From Sclerodactyla briareus (taxonomy: Eukaryota; Echinodermata; Holothuroidea; Dendrochirotida; Sclerodactylidae), in assembly GCA_026419785.1 (NCBI GenBank), contig JAODTK010005882.1:1-64000 (forward strand): DNA of 64,000 bases, written 5' to 3'. The notes beneath the pieces are model-generated. The model had not been told where the DNA came from, did no database searches, and saw only the letters and a list, made by a program, of their open reading frames with translations. Below, one piece after another: positions 45,341 to 57,826 of the stretch. Positions within the stretch are counted from its first letter, which is position 1, and the number at the start of each line of letters is the position of its first letter. The translations under genes and the position numbers were made by a program.

Positions 45341-45900
45341 ACCCACAAGATTTCATTGAAAATCCCAAGCAACTGAAGATTTCGCATAAATTATGCAAAT
45401 CGCGTTGTACGTTGAATGACCTCGATTGGACCCCAAATCTTTGTTAAAAAGTTTTGGGACTCAAGGCCAGGACTATATTCACCAAGTTTCGTGAAAATCC
45501 GACTAACCTTTGTAATTTTGCATATTATGCAAAAACCATATTGAAATGCGGACAATATAATCAGTTTATCTACCTAATCCGCATCTATGTGCCAAAGTCA
45601 TCATAGCACCTATGGTTCATCCGTTATCTTTGGCCTTTGTTAACGAGCCTAAAAAATAAAATACATAAAATAGGCTAATTACCTCACTGAATTAGTGACT
45701 TGTGTGCCCAAGATCTATAAGACATTGTTCACCAACCCTGATACTACATGAAATTTTGTCGCAACTGCACTACCGTTCGAAAGATATCCTGTATCGAGAA
45801 AGTGTGACCACACACACACAAACACCACGCACACACAACACACCATAGCGACCAATAAGTCTCCTCCTGAATTTCCTTCAGGCGAGACAAAAATCCTCTG
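45340..45900 (+). repeat. Interspersed repeat with internal direct repeats
   Basis: Two units about 135 bp apart share TTTCRTGAAAATCCxA...TTTxGCATAxATTATGCAAA. They are followed by a CA/CAC microsatellite (45,811-45,845) and CGACCAATAAGTCTCCTCC. This looks like a decayed dispersed repeat family; its ends are not defined. Confidence 0.4.
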
Positions 45901-48644
45901 GTACACATTGTGAAAAACATAATTGAACAACACCTACAGTTTGAACAAAAACCACAAGGGTAAGGTAGAAAATTTATACATGAAATTTGACGGACACTCC
46001 AGAAAGAGTCTGATTCCATGACAAATGTAAATTGTCTTCCAAATTTTTTCGGGACTTGCCTAAAGCTCCCTGTGGCGAGTAATTAGAAACTTTCACAACA
46101 AATCATACTGTTGACATCAACCTAGTAGCAAATAGCAACACGGCATTGAAACTAATCCAATTAGGCTATATCAACAGATTATTCCCACCCCAACTAGTAC
46201 AAAATGGTCGCTCTTATTCACCACATGATGAGCTATAATGGATCACGTAACAAAAAACTTGAACAGACGGTGATTTGCATTGCTGAAATATTTCGGAGTC
46301 ACATGTCTGGGATGAACATGTAAGTTGCCTCTGAGTAGGGACTGGATAACAATCCGTGCAGCCATCTCCATAGCCAACATTTCTTTAAATCTCTCTCTTC
46401 CTTCTCATCCCAGATTACATGAAAGAAACATGTCATTCGGAAGACCCCATTGTCTGAAAAACATTAGTTCACGCCCGAATATAATACCTTATTGTAAGCA
46501 TGTAGGGTGGAAGAATGCAGAGTGGTATCAGTCATTTTTGCACGCAAACAGGATTTTTCCATGAGAATCAGGACGCAACCAGACATTCCCTAGGTGTACT
46601 ACACTTGAGTCATCATCACATTTTGTTGTTGGCATCAGTTTGGGGGGGGTTTTCCCCTTGTTTGTTCCCAAGGATATTTGTCAAAGCAAGTTTTTGTGGG
46701 CCATGTTGGACATGAAACTCCAGTTTTCCAAGTAAGTGGGTCGGACCCTGGTGTTCACCGAACACGATCATCCTTTTTGAGAAAGGGACATATTGGGGGG
46801 CTGCCACAGGAGTAGGTTGCAATTGGTTTACACCCCCCAGATGTTGTCTCGTGGACAGTGCCTCCACTGATACAACAACATTTCATCCACTCTTCCACTG
46901 CAGCTGCCTCTCTGAGTGCCTGCTTACTACTAAAAACCCCCTCCCCCCCTCCCAATGGTACCTTCTCAACGGTGATGCTTCTCTCACTGCTCTACATCTC
47001 TTGGGCATCTATGATGGTTACTTTCTCTCTCTCTTCTCATTACTAATACCTGTACTTCACTGTTGCTCACACCTCTCTCTCATTGTAAGACCCTCTCTCC
47101 TTTGAAATGCTCTGCTTCCTTCCCTGCTCCCCTTCTTACAAACCTCCAGTTTCTCAATTTAAGGTTATTACAAGCTCTCTCTTCCTACTCTGCCATAACT
47201 TTTCATGCCGGGCCTCACCTGTTCATAGGTTTAAGCCCTTTGCCCATAACAAAGTGTGAAATAGGTTACCATCAAAAACTAAGTCCACAATTTCATTTCA
47301 TCCCAAATTGTTGAGAATATCTTTTCTCTCCCCTCCCTTCTATTCCTTCTACATGGTAGTCTTGCCATTACCAAGATGAAAACTACGGTTTTCTGGCGAC
47401 AAACTTCTCCCTACCTCAATGTGAACCTACTCCCTCTTGCATCCCACTTTCCAACATGTATGGTTTACTTTTCGTTAATAATTATTCGTAATTTTGTAGC
47501 TTTCTGTCACATATACCAGACGGTACAACACAAGGCACTTACATAATCACATAACACGTTCACTCCCTGATTAAAATCTTGGTCGCTCAGCTTTTTTCCT
47601 GATTATTGCTGGATGATTAGGCCCAAAACTCCCCGAGCATTGGCTGAATAATGTCATTACTAAGAACAATTCCTCCCCATTTAGGGCAAAACTGCTGGCA
47701 CGTATCAGGCTGTCCCGAACTACCAAAAGTAATTTTAAGAGACAACTGCAAGATTGCCTACAACAAAGCTATAAATTTGATTTGAATTGAAAACCGTATG
47801 TACAGGTCCGAACCCTGTTCAATTCAATATTTCTATGTGGAGTTTAATATCGACCTTGAAATTTTGGTCCTTATGTCAAATAAAGAAAATCCCTATTGCA
47901 GAATACTGCATGAAAGGACTTTATTCACTAAAAAAAAGTGGATCCAAACATTCCAATTAAGCAGCTCTTCACGAAGGATTCTGTCACATTCAAAACAATT
48001 TACAGACTGTCCTAATTCAGTTTTTTTATGGAAATCGCAGCATTTTTTATTCAGGTGCAGCAGACATTTATTAGTTTAAGAGCTACTCAAAGTTTTTTGT
48101 ACTGTATGGGGCGACATCTTGGCAAACCAAGCTGGGACAACACTGAAAAGCCACACACAGCGCCCCTCCTCCCCCCCTCCTTCAATGGTGCGTTCAATTG
48201 CATGGCCTACTACTGCCTTGCCCCAGGGTACGGGGGTTGTGTCACAGCTATTCTCTTGTGTGTAGGTCCTAAGGCCATAGCAAAAGCTTGTTAGGAGGAC
48301 CCTCATGAGAAAAGTGCAGTATGTAGGAGGCGATGTGTATGTAAGAATGGGCATGTTTCGTATTTGGGTATAGTGAGGTGGAAAAAAAAAAACCTGAAAA
48401 AAAGTTTCAACAGTTATTTTTGTTTTTAACAGCCATTTTATTTAAAACAATATTAAATTACTCCTAAACCAGCATTCAAACTAGCTGGTGTAAGCTTGGC
48501 AAAAATGCTCTCAAATGAGCAAGACTGTTAAAACACTCTGGAAGTTCTAGGCAAGTCTTCATTGTTTTTGGTTCTACAGTTCCTCCCAAAATTGCTACCG
48601 GTACTCACTCAAGTGTCTTGTCTGGCACTATTTTGTCCATGCTC
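45901..48644. other. Unique sequence with weak coding hints
   Basis: A plus-strand segment ending at 46,319 (before GTAAGTTGCC) reads TVICIAEIFRSHMSGMN but has a poor acceptor. A minus-strand frame at 46,616-46,867 is open for 83 codons with varied composition. A CT-rich stretch spans 46,900-47,450. None is called as a gene. Confidence 0.3.
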
Positions 48645-48797
48645 ACAGGCGTCAATTCCATCTCAGAATAGGGGGGACCTGACCAAAGTGGTGGTGGGGG
48701 GACCTCGCCGCCAAAAAATTACTGTTGAAAATGTAGCATCAACGGAGCATCCTCAAAATGTGGGGGGACACGCCCCCCCTGGAGTGGCGCTCATGTG
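48645..48797 (-). mobile_element. Short hAT-like MITE, second copy
   Basis: The ends CACAGGCGTCAATTCC and GGAGTGGCGCTCATG are imperfectly inverted. The interior GGACCTCGCCGCCAAAAAAT matches the reverse complement of 20,507-20,686. No clear target duplication is seen. Confidence 0.45.
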
Positions 48798-49539
48798 ATC
48801 CCCCTGCAAACGCTGCAAGTACAAACTCCCCAACCCCCCCCCTCCCCCCCTCCCCCCCCCCCCCAGTTTATCCCCTTCACCAATTTGCCATATAGGCCAA
48901 ATGCAATAGACCAATGGTTGAAAATTCAGTTCACCTTGCCAATTGATCATGGTCTATACACAGTGGCCACCAGAAACCTAGCTGAACTTGTGTAGCATAT
49001 CATATAGATGTCTGCAAGGGAATTGGTTGACCTGGAAGTAAACTCCATAGGGAATAACCTAAAAATGCAGCACACAAAAGACACAATGATTATGGCTTTT
49101 ACAAATAGCTGGCTCCTAAATGGGGTGATTGCGCACTTGTTTTCACTGAGATCAGTGGCCATTCAGTATAGCTACAATAATATTATGGTTTTTTTGTCCT
49201 GTTTTCATAAAACAACCGGTCACTCGAACAAAGGTGGAAAAGCCCCCCCCCCAACAACAGGCACCGGTTCATTGGGAGTCAATCCCCATGGAAATTAAAA
49301 TGGGGCAATGACCCATAATTTATTAAAAATAAGACTAAAACTAATTTAATTACAAACTTGGCTCAGCTGAAACAAGTAAAATGGCTAGCAATAATCACCA
49401 TGATTAAAAGATTTGACCTATTTAGTACAGAGGTTCCAACAAGAGACTATATTCCTTTAGGGCCTTAGAAACGCTTTCTTTTTTAACAATGCCATAATGC
49501 AAGGTCAACTACTTGTGGTGTATCGAAACAGGCCATTAC

Positions 49540-50060
49540 ATTGGGGGGTGCCCGAAGCAGTAGGCCCTAATAAATGATTAAGCAGTTTGTGTGGGATAGG
49601 GGGCTCTCGTAGTAAAATTGGGAGTTGCAACCCTGAAACCCCCGATGGCCAGGCCTTCGGTATTTGCTTCAAGTGTAGGCCTACAAGGGCCATGCTATTA
49701 TTATTATTAATTGTTGAAAGTTAGGGGGTTCAAAAGCAGCGAAGACCAATAGTTTGTGTATGCAAATTATGTAGCAGTAGGCCTAATTTAATAATGATTG
49801 AGCAAGGGTTTCTGTGTGGGCTATGGAGGCTCTCGTAGTAAAAGTGAGTCAAACCCCCTAATCACCCGATGGCTGCGTCCCTTTTTGCGTTCTTCACCCC
49901 GCCCCTTTGGTATTTGCTTCGTGTGTTACCTACTGGTATATCATTATTGGGAGGGGGGGAGGGGGGTCAAAAGCAGTGAAGACCAATAGTTTTGTGTGTG
50001 CAAAAAATATGTATGCAGAAGCTCCCATAAAAGTTAAAAGTCCTGATCCCCCTGCACGCC
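49540..50060 (+). repeat. Tandem duplication, unit about 240 bp
   Basis: GGCTCTCGTAGTAAAA, CCCGATGGC, TTTGGTATTTGCTTC-like and TCAAAAGCAGxGAAGACCAA each occur twice in the same order, about 240 bp apart, with a partial third start. Copies are diverged by indels. Confidence 0.75.
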
Positions 50061-50269
50061 AGTATTTGGTGGCCCAGCATATTTGCAATAATCCAACCTT
50101 AAGCTGAGTAATTCGGGCATGGAAATACAGGAATTACAGCCAGTCACTTGAGGCGGATTGGCATTATACCTGAATGGTACAGTATTAGGTGTGAGCAGGC
50201 TGTCCCTTCATGAGCATGCAACCACGAGGAAGGTAGTGCAGTCAGTGGGGGTCTCCAATACAAAATCCG

Positions 50270-50350
50270 AATAAGGATGAGATGCAAATGGTTGCCATAT
50301 ATATGTGAACATTTTCAAGCCTATTCTTGGAATACTATTTCAATTTTTGC
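50270..50350 (+). repeat. Dispersed partial copy of the 305-bp repeat
   Basis: GAGATGCAAATGGTTGCCATATATATGTGAA... and CAAGCCTATTCTTGGAATAC match the 32,577-32,660 part of the 305-bp duplication unit. This shows that the unit is an interspersed repeat. Confidence 0.6.
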
Positions 50351-50583
50351 TCACTTTTCTCAGGACTGCCAATAGGGCAACGCCTGTTGCCCCTACCTCA
50401 TCACATCACATCCACTCTGGTACGATGCTGTGGGCCAACGGCCATTTCATCGCTCCAAGAGAAACAGTTGCTTCCAAAAAAAAAATATGACAAAAGTCAC
50501 AGTAGAGGTATTGATAAAAGTAAACAGTTCAGTTTATCTTCCAGATATGTCCAGCCCAATTGAAACAATCAAAAATGAGAACT

Positions 50584-51140
50584 AACAAGTGCTCTGACAA
50601 TGAGTTCCAATAAGAAATAGATCTCTGAGTAAAGTACTTCTGGCGGTGCGAAGTGTTCACTCTAAACTTAGCAAGCTTACAGGAATGTCCCCTAGTAACT
50701 GTCCATGAGCCCTTGTAAAACGGTCGGGGCTAGACTTATCAGTCCATTCAGAATATTGTATCCACGAATATCATTCCCCTTTAAGCGTCTGTGAGGCAGT
50801 ATAAAGATACAATTCTTGAGTCTCTGCTCATAGGATAAACAACTCAGTCCGGCAGCAATTTAGTAGCTCTAGTTTGAACTGCTTGATAGCCTCTGCCTCA
50901 CGACGGAAAATAGGTGCCCAGGCTGGTTGCCCGTACCCCACGAATGGTATACTAAAGCATTTAACACAACACAGGACATCCCTGTCTCTAAATACCTGAA
51001 AGTCCGTCTAATTATACCCACTATGCGGTTCGCTTTAGCCACAATTCCGGCAGAAGCAACATGTTCTCTAAAAAATAGTCCATGATCCAACAATCCCACC
51101 TAGATCACACCTACCTCCCCTGGATCTGTCTTTGAGCTGT
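50584..51140 (-). pseudogene. Non-LTR retrotransposon RT, C-terminal part, decayed
   Basis: On the minus strand, in at least three frames, one reads LLDHGLFFREHV, then KANRIVGIIRRTF, then VQTRATKLLP, then LSYEQRLK...RRLKGNDI, then GYNILNG, then GHSCKLAKFR and QKYFTQRSISYWNSL. This is the standard order for the end of reverse transcriptases of CR1/Jockey-like LINEs: the D-G-xF-xH block, KAN-xLGxIxRTF, QxRATKLxP, LSYExRL--LxLxxRRLRGDxI, and the FxxRxxxxWNxLP end. Stops and frameshifts make it inactive. The catalytic domain upstream is absent. It comes from a different family or part than the fragment at 24,980. Confidence 0.8.
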
Positions 51141-53409
51141 TAAAAATGTAGCCTATAGCCGACATATTAAGGAGGATTTTGGAATGGGGAAGCTGCTAGC
51201 GGTGAATAATGTGCCTCCAGGCTACCTAGTGCGTACATTTTTTCCCTCTCCCGGGAGGCACCTCGTGACAGTATTATATGATACCTTTAGACATAGTCTC
51301 AGTGTCTAGTCCTTTTGGCTATGAGTGGTAGCGGTGTGTTGTGACTCTAAGTTCATTCATAGTAACATCCATTTGATTCAATTACTGATGATTGTAATCC
51401 CCTTGAATGACCAAAAGCGGGACCCCATGGATGCGAGTAAAGGAGGAGTTGTTCAGGTATATTAGGCATAGTTGTATCTGTAATTGCCAGTGACTGAAGA
51501 AACAGTCTGCCGATTCTCCCGTAACAGACAAGAAGCAAGCCTCAAGTGCCACTATTGTTTATTAACATAGTTCATTTACATCTTATTCTTTGCATTGTGG
51601 CTCAGGCCAGGATGGTCATGATGATACCCAGGGTTAAAAGGGGGAGGTGGATTTATAAGGGGGAGGGGGTTTTCAGATTGGGAGGTTTCAGACGCCATGA
51701 ACTTTGACCCCCGGCTAGTTTATCTCAGTGTTGTCATAAACAGTACACACATTCATACATTTCTTGACATCTAATATATCTATATTGTTTTTTTAAAAAA
51801 AATAAAAAAAATAAAAAAAATAAAAAAATTAATGTTAATATTTAGGGATCACTGTAGCAATGTCCACCCCAAGAAATGTCATATTACGTTTGGAAATAGA
51901 AAAGAAAATAGCAACAGAGTCAACTCGCCCATTCACTTCTGCCTGAAATCAATATTTGTGATGTTATGAAGATTGCACAGCCAGCCATTGTCTTTAGGTA
52001 GACGACCTAGGTCCTAGACATTATTTAATGGTGTGTCAAAAAAAAAATTGTCCTCCATCATTTTTAGGGGTTTTTAAGAGGTGCTCAGAGTCCGATGCCC
52101 AGATGAAAAAAACAGCAGATTTTGCTCAATATGGGCCCTCTGCTCAGGCCAAGTGATCCTGGCTGTTTTACCTGCAGGCTGTAGGTAGGTCGTGTCCATG
52201 GATTAGCTGTTAATAGTCTGTGGTATTGTCGTGGGGATTAATCTATTCCTATACTACTTGTCAGTCCCCCCCATGGTTACGTAGGGTCTCAGTGTTGCAT
52301 AGGATGGGGATGGGAGATTGATCTATGTGATTGTTTGTCCAAGTATTATGAGTGTAAGGCTATCCTATAAGAGTATTGTGGATGGCCTGTAAGGAAAGCT
52401 AGATGTTGGGATGACGTCCTGTGCTGTGGGAGGTATGGAAGGACTGTTTATGTAAGGCCACGTAAAAAAAAAAAAATAGTTTCTCGTCCGAACTTCGCTG
52501 AAGTTTGGGGTGAGGGCTTTTTTTTCTTTTTTTTGGCTCTCAGACATATTTAGTACGTATTCGCGGGTACCAGCAGTTCTGGAAATGAGCATGAGGCGTC
52601 TTTTTTTTCTTTTTTTTCTCTGAGGTTATACCCCCTAGAGGCCACAAAGCCATCCCAAAATGTTCCTTACATAGTTTGGCATGGCATCAGTAGGAAGCTT
52701 TTCCTTTAAACATATTTTGAAGAAGATCAAGTGAAGTTGTCAAAAAAAAAGAATTTGACAACCTTATCAAAAAAGATGCGGGCGGGGACGAGAAACTGCT
52801 TTTTTTTTTACTTGCCTAATGAGTAGGTGTACAGGTCATTGTTATCATTTTATGGAATATCATTGAATGGTTATGCGAGAGAGGCCCGTCATCCTATGGA
52901 TGACAGGAAGAGATAGTAGCAAGGGAACTGCAGGAGGATACAATTGTTTCATTTTATTGTGTTTTGGGATTCATCAACTAGTTAGCATTACTCAGCTAAC
53001 AAGATGGTTTGCCACACTGTTCAGGACATGCAACATCAAATTGCCAAAGTATACCTCCAATGTCCTCTGACACCATAGAATCATATTTTCAATAATCAAG
53101 TAAACTGCAAGTAAAAGTATGATAACAATCACAAGGCAAATAAAACAAAAATGAAAAACCAAGATTATAAACAGAAAATGCACTATCAGGATTCCGATCC
53201 GCAAGTCATGTGGGTGTCTGTTGTGGTTAAAATAAGCTAAGTTATGGGGAAGATACATGTAGGTATTTGAAAGGATGGATCAAGATTCTAAGATCCTGCA
53301 CTCTACTATTAGCCTTACCTGAATGATTAATTATTGGGAACAGTGTTTCCTCCACGGCTTATATGAGGATTTAACAGTGTCTCACTAATTTGATTTGCAC
53401 TGTCTTCAG
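51141..53409. other. Unique and low-complexity sequence
   Basis: A minus-strand frame at 51,353-51,538 (61 codons) directly upstream of the LINE fragment is protein-like but unrecognised. A plus-strand stretch at about 53,028-53,070 after CACACTGTTCAG could be a short terminal exon. Many A and T runs occur between 51,780 and 52,830. Confidence 0.3.
51788..51831. repeat. A7T/A8T microsatellite
   Basis: Four blocks of seven to eight A separated by single T. Confidence 0.9.
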
Positions 53410-53457
53410 CACAAACACAAGAAGGGTAAGAAAGAGGGGTTTTGTACTGCAAATCAG
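53410..53457 (+). CDS. Candidate internal exon, lysine-rich
   Basis: An acceptor (GATTTGCACTGTCTTCAG) and donor (AATCAG-GTACAC) bound exactly 16 codons in phase 0/0, reading HKHKKGKKEGFCTANQ. The basic cluster could be a nuclear-localisation or nucleic-acid-binding patch. It can be joined in phase to the segment at 53,665. Function unknown. Confidence 0.38.
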
Positions 53458-53664
53458 GTACACACTAGGGAATTTGAATCACCAAGACTTTCAAAATGGA
53501 GGGAAATGGCAATTAAATCCTCACTGCCAAAACAGTTTCAGAGGGAGATGCTGCTCGGGTTTTAGACTTATTCATTGACTGAGGGAATAATCATACTTCA
53601 AAATTAGTTCTTAATGAAAGAATGAACCGGTTAATGAATAGCTTTCTCAAAAATATTTGCACAG

Positions 53665-53739
53665 GAGTTCAAAAACCTCAGAGGGCGTCCTCTAAAACCT
53701 CCAGTTCCAAGTTTCCGGAATCCCTTATTTTTCATGTGA
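53665..53739 (+). CDS. Candidate terminal exon, unknown protein
   Basis: After the acceptor TTTCTCAAAAATATTTGCACAG, the phase-0 frame runs 24 codons (EFKNLRGRPLKPPVPSFRNP, then LFFM) to TGA. It is compatible with splicing from 53,457 across a 207-base intron. Another frame from the same acceptor stays open much longer, to 53,900, so the frame is uncertain. Confidence 0.3.
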   Translation, partial: EFKNLRGRPLKPPVPSFRNPLFFM

Positions 53740-56081
53740 ACCAGGTGGACAGTGGATTGTGGCCTCTGCCTTCGAAACTAGAAGACAAGCACAGTAAAGT
53801 CAGGAAATATTATCTTCCACATATGGTATACCAAAAACTACCAAGATTTCGTTTTGCAGAGCCCCAAAATTCTACAAATTGTCCCAATCCCCCCAACTAG
53901 TCCGATTTTCGGCCTGGGTCTAGCCTACCGACAGTAAAGTATCATAAAAAGTAGTCAACTCAAAATTATACAGTCGTAGTCATACTGGCTAACAAAATAT
54001 TGTCCAAGATATTTGACAGTGAATTAAGGTGTGATGCAGATTTAGGATATCACCCCGGAAAACTAATCCGTAACGGTAAGCCTGGAATTGGGTTTGATCT
54101 TTACAAAAATTAAACCGTGTATTAATCCAGAGTCCTTGACTGCGAGAATCCTAAGAATAAAACCAACGATCTCTGACGAGAGCCAATTCAATTAGGCAAA
54201 GACCAGCGCGCCTGCTGCAGAGTGCCGGTATGAATGATGTATGACAACGGAACCGTGACTGAAACTTTTATTGATGTGACACACTACACTAGGCATAGGT
54301 TCCGTTAGGTGGCGGCCGACCGATGTAGGAGGAGGGCATGAATTTCTGGCTAGGCTATGACTATGTGAGCTGGGATATGACGACAAGTGAAAACATTCAT
54401 GCACCACGTGTCTACTGAGTGAGGACTCCGTGATGAATGCGAAGTTCCTGTGCAGCTAGCTGCAGGTGCACCCAACTAGTACTTAGAGGAACACGACTAT
54501 AGTGGCCTTTCTGTATGCACAGTTCGCCAATGGAACTGCCGTACGTAAGTTGAGAGAGCATGCACTACGAAAACATGAGGTGAGGATAAGTGTGTAGGGT
54601 TCCGATTCGCGAGGATTAATCAACATTAATGTGGAGGTTTTAAAACCATATGTTCCCAGAATATTGTGGGAAGTATTGATACGGTATATGTATAAAATCT
54701 TTTTATTCCATGGAAATAGTCCTATGAAAGGCGCCAGCTATATGTATGGCCCCAAACCTATAATAAAACAGTCCAGGGAAACTTTGAGTGGGGAGTTTTT
54801 TTATCTTAAAGAGTGGGGTGGGTCCACAGACCAAAATACAGGTGATATTTGTCAAAGTTTGCGTGAAGAAACGAAAAGAGAGGCAGGAATGAGAGATGGA
54901 CAATTAAGATTATTTAATAGGCCTGCGTGAGGCGCGTGATTGAGGCTGATTATTTTGTATTGTACAACTGGAACGGATGGAGGTAATGTCATTTGTTAAG
55001 TAAGACAGACTTGGTAAATAAAGGTCTTCTTATTGATAACCAGCTTTCCTTCCAGCAAAAAGATTGGAGGACTTTGCAAAAGCCTGTTTGCATAATGCAA
55101 TATTCTACCGCCTTGGAGGGCATCCATCCCCTCAGGCGGAGCAACACAGTTATAATATTCACTCGTTTTCTCAATAAATGCGAATGTGTTGAGATCTACG
55201 GCATGACTGAAGCAGGCCTTATTAAGCTTTACAGTTGTTGCAGCAGAGTAACATAAAACTCAAAATAATATTTTCCGACATCGCCGTCCTTGAATTAGTT
55301 CCAATACTTCACACAATATTGGGGCTATTCTCAAAATGTTGTGGTTCCATTTATCGCTTTGGTCATGTGAATCTGCCTCAATTCTCAGAGACGTGATTTA
55401 GGCTAGCCCTGAATTTAACAGAAGAGCTCAGTACAGTGCATTTGTCGTTAGTAATAAGGTTTACGAATCGAAGCAAATTGCTATTTAACAATGACACAGC
55501 TTCAAAGGTAGAGATATATTCCTAATGAAATCCGAATTGCACTAAACCTCTTGCGTAACATCGAATGTTAAAGATAAATGTGATTTGATTGAAAGCTCAT
55601 ATAATTGCCAGATACACTGTTTGAAATGATACATTGTCCTTGCACTGGTTGGCAGTCTTGTACATTTTCACTAAGAATTCAAAGGCTCGTAGGGACCGGG
55701 GGTGGGGCTGGGGAAGTGAAAACGTGGGGGCGGAAGTTACCATTCGCCCCCCGCCCCCACTCCTCGAGTCTGAAAATCCCTTTTCGATGTTCAAAACAGG
55801 GGGGCATTCGTCATTATGCTATTCCCACTCCTCATTATTTTCTTGAATTAGGCCTACTTGAACTTCCTTTGTAATTTGATAACATATCCAGATAATGTGC
55901 CAAAAATTTCGCCGCTTCGCGCCGCCATTAACAGTAATTCTTTGGTCCACGTATTTACAGCGACCCTACGTGATTGGCTGTCGTATTGTTCAGCAATCAA
56001 TTGTGTCTAGTGCTATGATTAGAGATTGGGCAGTGGAGTAGGGATTAGATTCCCGGTATTACACCAATGAGTGAAATAGCT
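53740..56081. other. Unique sequence with scattered short frames
   Basis: A plus-strand frame of 99 codons (54,631-54,930) and one of 87 codons (54,993-55,256) are protein-like but lack motifs or splice support. GGCGCGAAGCGGCGAA-type sequence appears (reverse strand) near 55,908-55,925, the first trace of the hAT-like cluster. Confidence 0.35.
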
Positions 56082-57176
56082 CAGTGGCGTAGCCAGGGGG
56101 GGGAGGGGGGGGGCAGGCTGGCGGCCTTGGCCCCCCCCAAACTACCATCTGACCCCCCACCCAGAAAATTTCAAGGTTATGTGTCAAAAATGTCAATATT
56201 ACTGATGGATAAAACCCAAATTTCCTTGCTTGAGCATGATAAAAAAAAGTTGGTTCCAAAAAAACATAAAACGCTTAGCCTAGCTCTAATGGGAAAAAAC
56301 TTCATCTTGGCATTCTCTACGCCGAAGTACCATTTTCGTTCGAGGGTGCAAAAACATGTTTTTCTACGACCGGCTCTCAGTCGTTTATAGTGGCGCGGAT
56401 CGTATAAATGATATAGATAGTCGCCGGGTTACAAGTCTGAACATGTGCGTGGAGCAGCAAGTTAACTGGAATGTCACAAAGGTGCAGGCACCAACCTCCT
56501 GGGGACCTTTGATGGTAATTTGTGATAGGCCTATATGCTCAATGTTTCAAAATATTTGTTTCTTTTCCATAACCTCAAACCACTAGGTTTCCAGTAAAGA
56601 TACAACTTCGATCATGGGCCAGTGTGTTCGCTGGTCCTTTTATGCATCAGGAAGTGCCATTTCAGTGATCCTAAGGGGCCAAAAACCAAAATTTTTCTCG
56701 GACACCTCTACGCGCCACTAGTAAGCGGTAGCGCGCTCCGCTCAAGTTCTCATTCTCTAAGCCGCTCGCACAATTACAGTCGGAATGTCCAAACTGACAC
56801 TCTCTAACTAACAATATCCTACTATACGGCCCATGCGTGGGCAAAACAAAAAAGAGGATCCAGATTCTCAAGATTATTGTATTATGTCGTCCTGATATGT
56901 ATTACAGGTTTTGGAAGGGAAGTATTTTTCTCACTAATTGGACATAGAACACGAGATCCCATTCAAGACTTGGTTATATTAGCCCAAAACACTATAAGGG
57001 GCCATTTCCGGCCACCTGGGGGGTTTGTAAAATCCAAAAATTTGCTTGTCGCTACCGCCAACCCATGGTGGCGCTCCGCCTTAGATAGTTACAAAACACC
57101 ATTCGGGTTTGCCCCCCTAAAAACCTTGGTGCCCCCCCCCCCAGATTGAAGGTCTGGCTACGGTTGGACGCCCCTG
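56082..57176 (+). mobile_element. hAT-like non-autonomous element (1,095 bp)
   Basis: It begins CAGTGGCGTAGCCAGG with a G-rich tract and ends with a C tract, then TCTGGCTACGGTTGGACGCCCCTG, an inverted version of the start. The flanks AAATAGCT (56,074-56,081) and AAATAGTG (57,177-57,184) agree at the first 6 of 8 bases. The interior contains GCGCCACTAG and GGTGGCGCTCCGCC modules. It has no transposase. Confidence 0.65.
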
Positions 57177-57826
57177 AAATAGTGCTTTTGAAAAACTTCG
57201 AATTGACTCTCAGTTATTTTTTTTTTTTTTCATAACATTAGTCTAATGCAATTCCTGTATTATTCGTGCATGATACTAAAATATACAAATAGCGTTCTGG
57301 ATAGTCAGCTGAAGTCGCCTACATAGGCACGAGAGGAATCACCCCTTCTTAGCCCTCCAATTTCCGGGGGGGCAAAGGGCCAGATGTGAGCAGTTTGGCC
57401 ACAGTCCGAATGAGGCGGGGGGTGGGGGGGGGGGGGGCCGAATTCAATATATACTATATATAGTAAGAAAATGAGGGTGAGAAGTAACTAGCCCAACATT
57501 GATCGAAATTTCGACGAAAAAATGCGAAATTCAGGAAACGGATGATGCGAAGGGTAATTTTTTTTTAATCAATTATCACAAAATTGTGCAAAAGTTTGGC
57601 GATGTATTCCCCTTCCTCCCGTACCCGTCGTCTGTGAACTCAATAAATTCGAAAACTTCATGATATTCGGGCCATACTTTTTCGAATATTTACGTCGGGA
57701 GAACGGGAATTGTCGAAAGAAAATACAATTGACCTGGGTCATCTAGAATGACCCAACTAGAGGACCTTGACGGTCCCCTGAAAAGTGAAATTTTCGACCC
57801 TCTCCCAACGACTGAGGCACTTTTAC

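Noticed and set aside
55194-55214. IYGMTEAG motif resembling acyl-CoA synthetases
   Set aside because: Only eight residues match and neighbouring residues do not fit the family. No other AMP-binding blocks are nearby.
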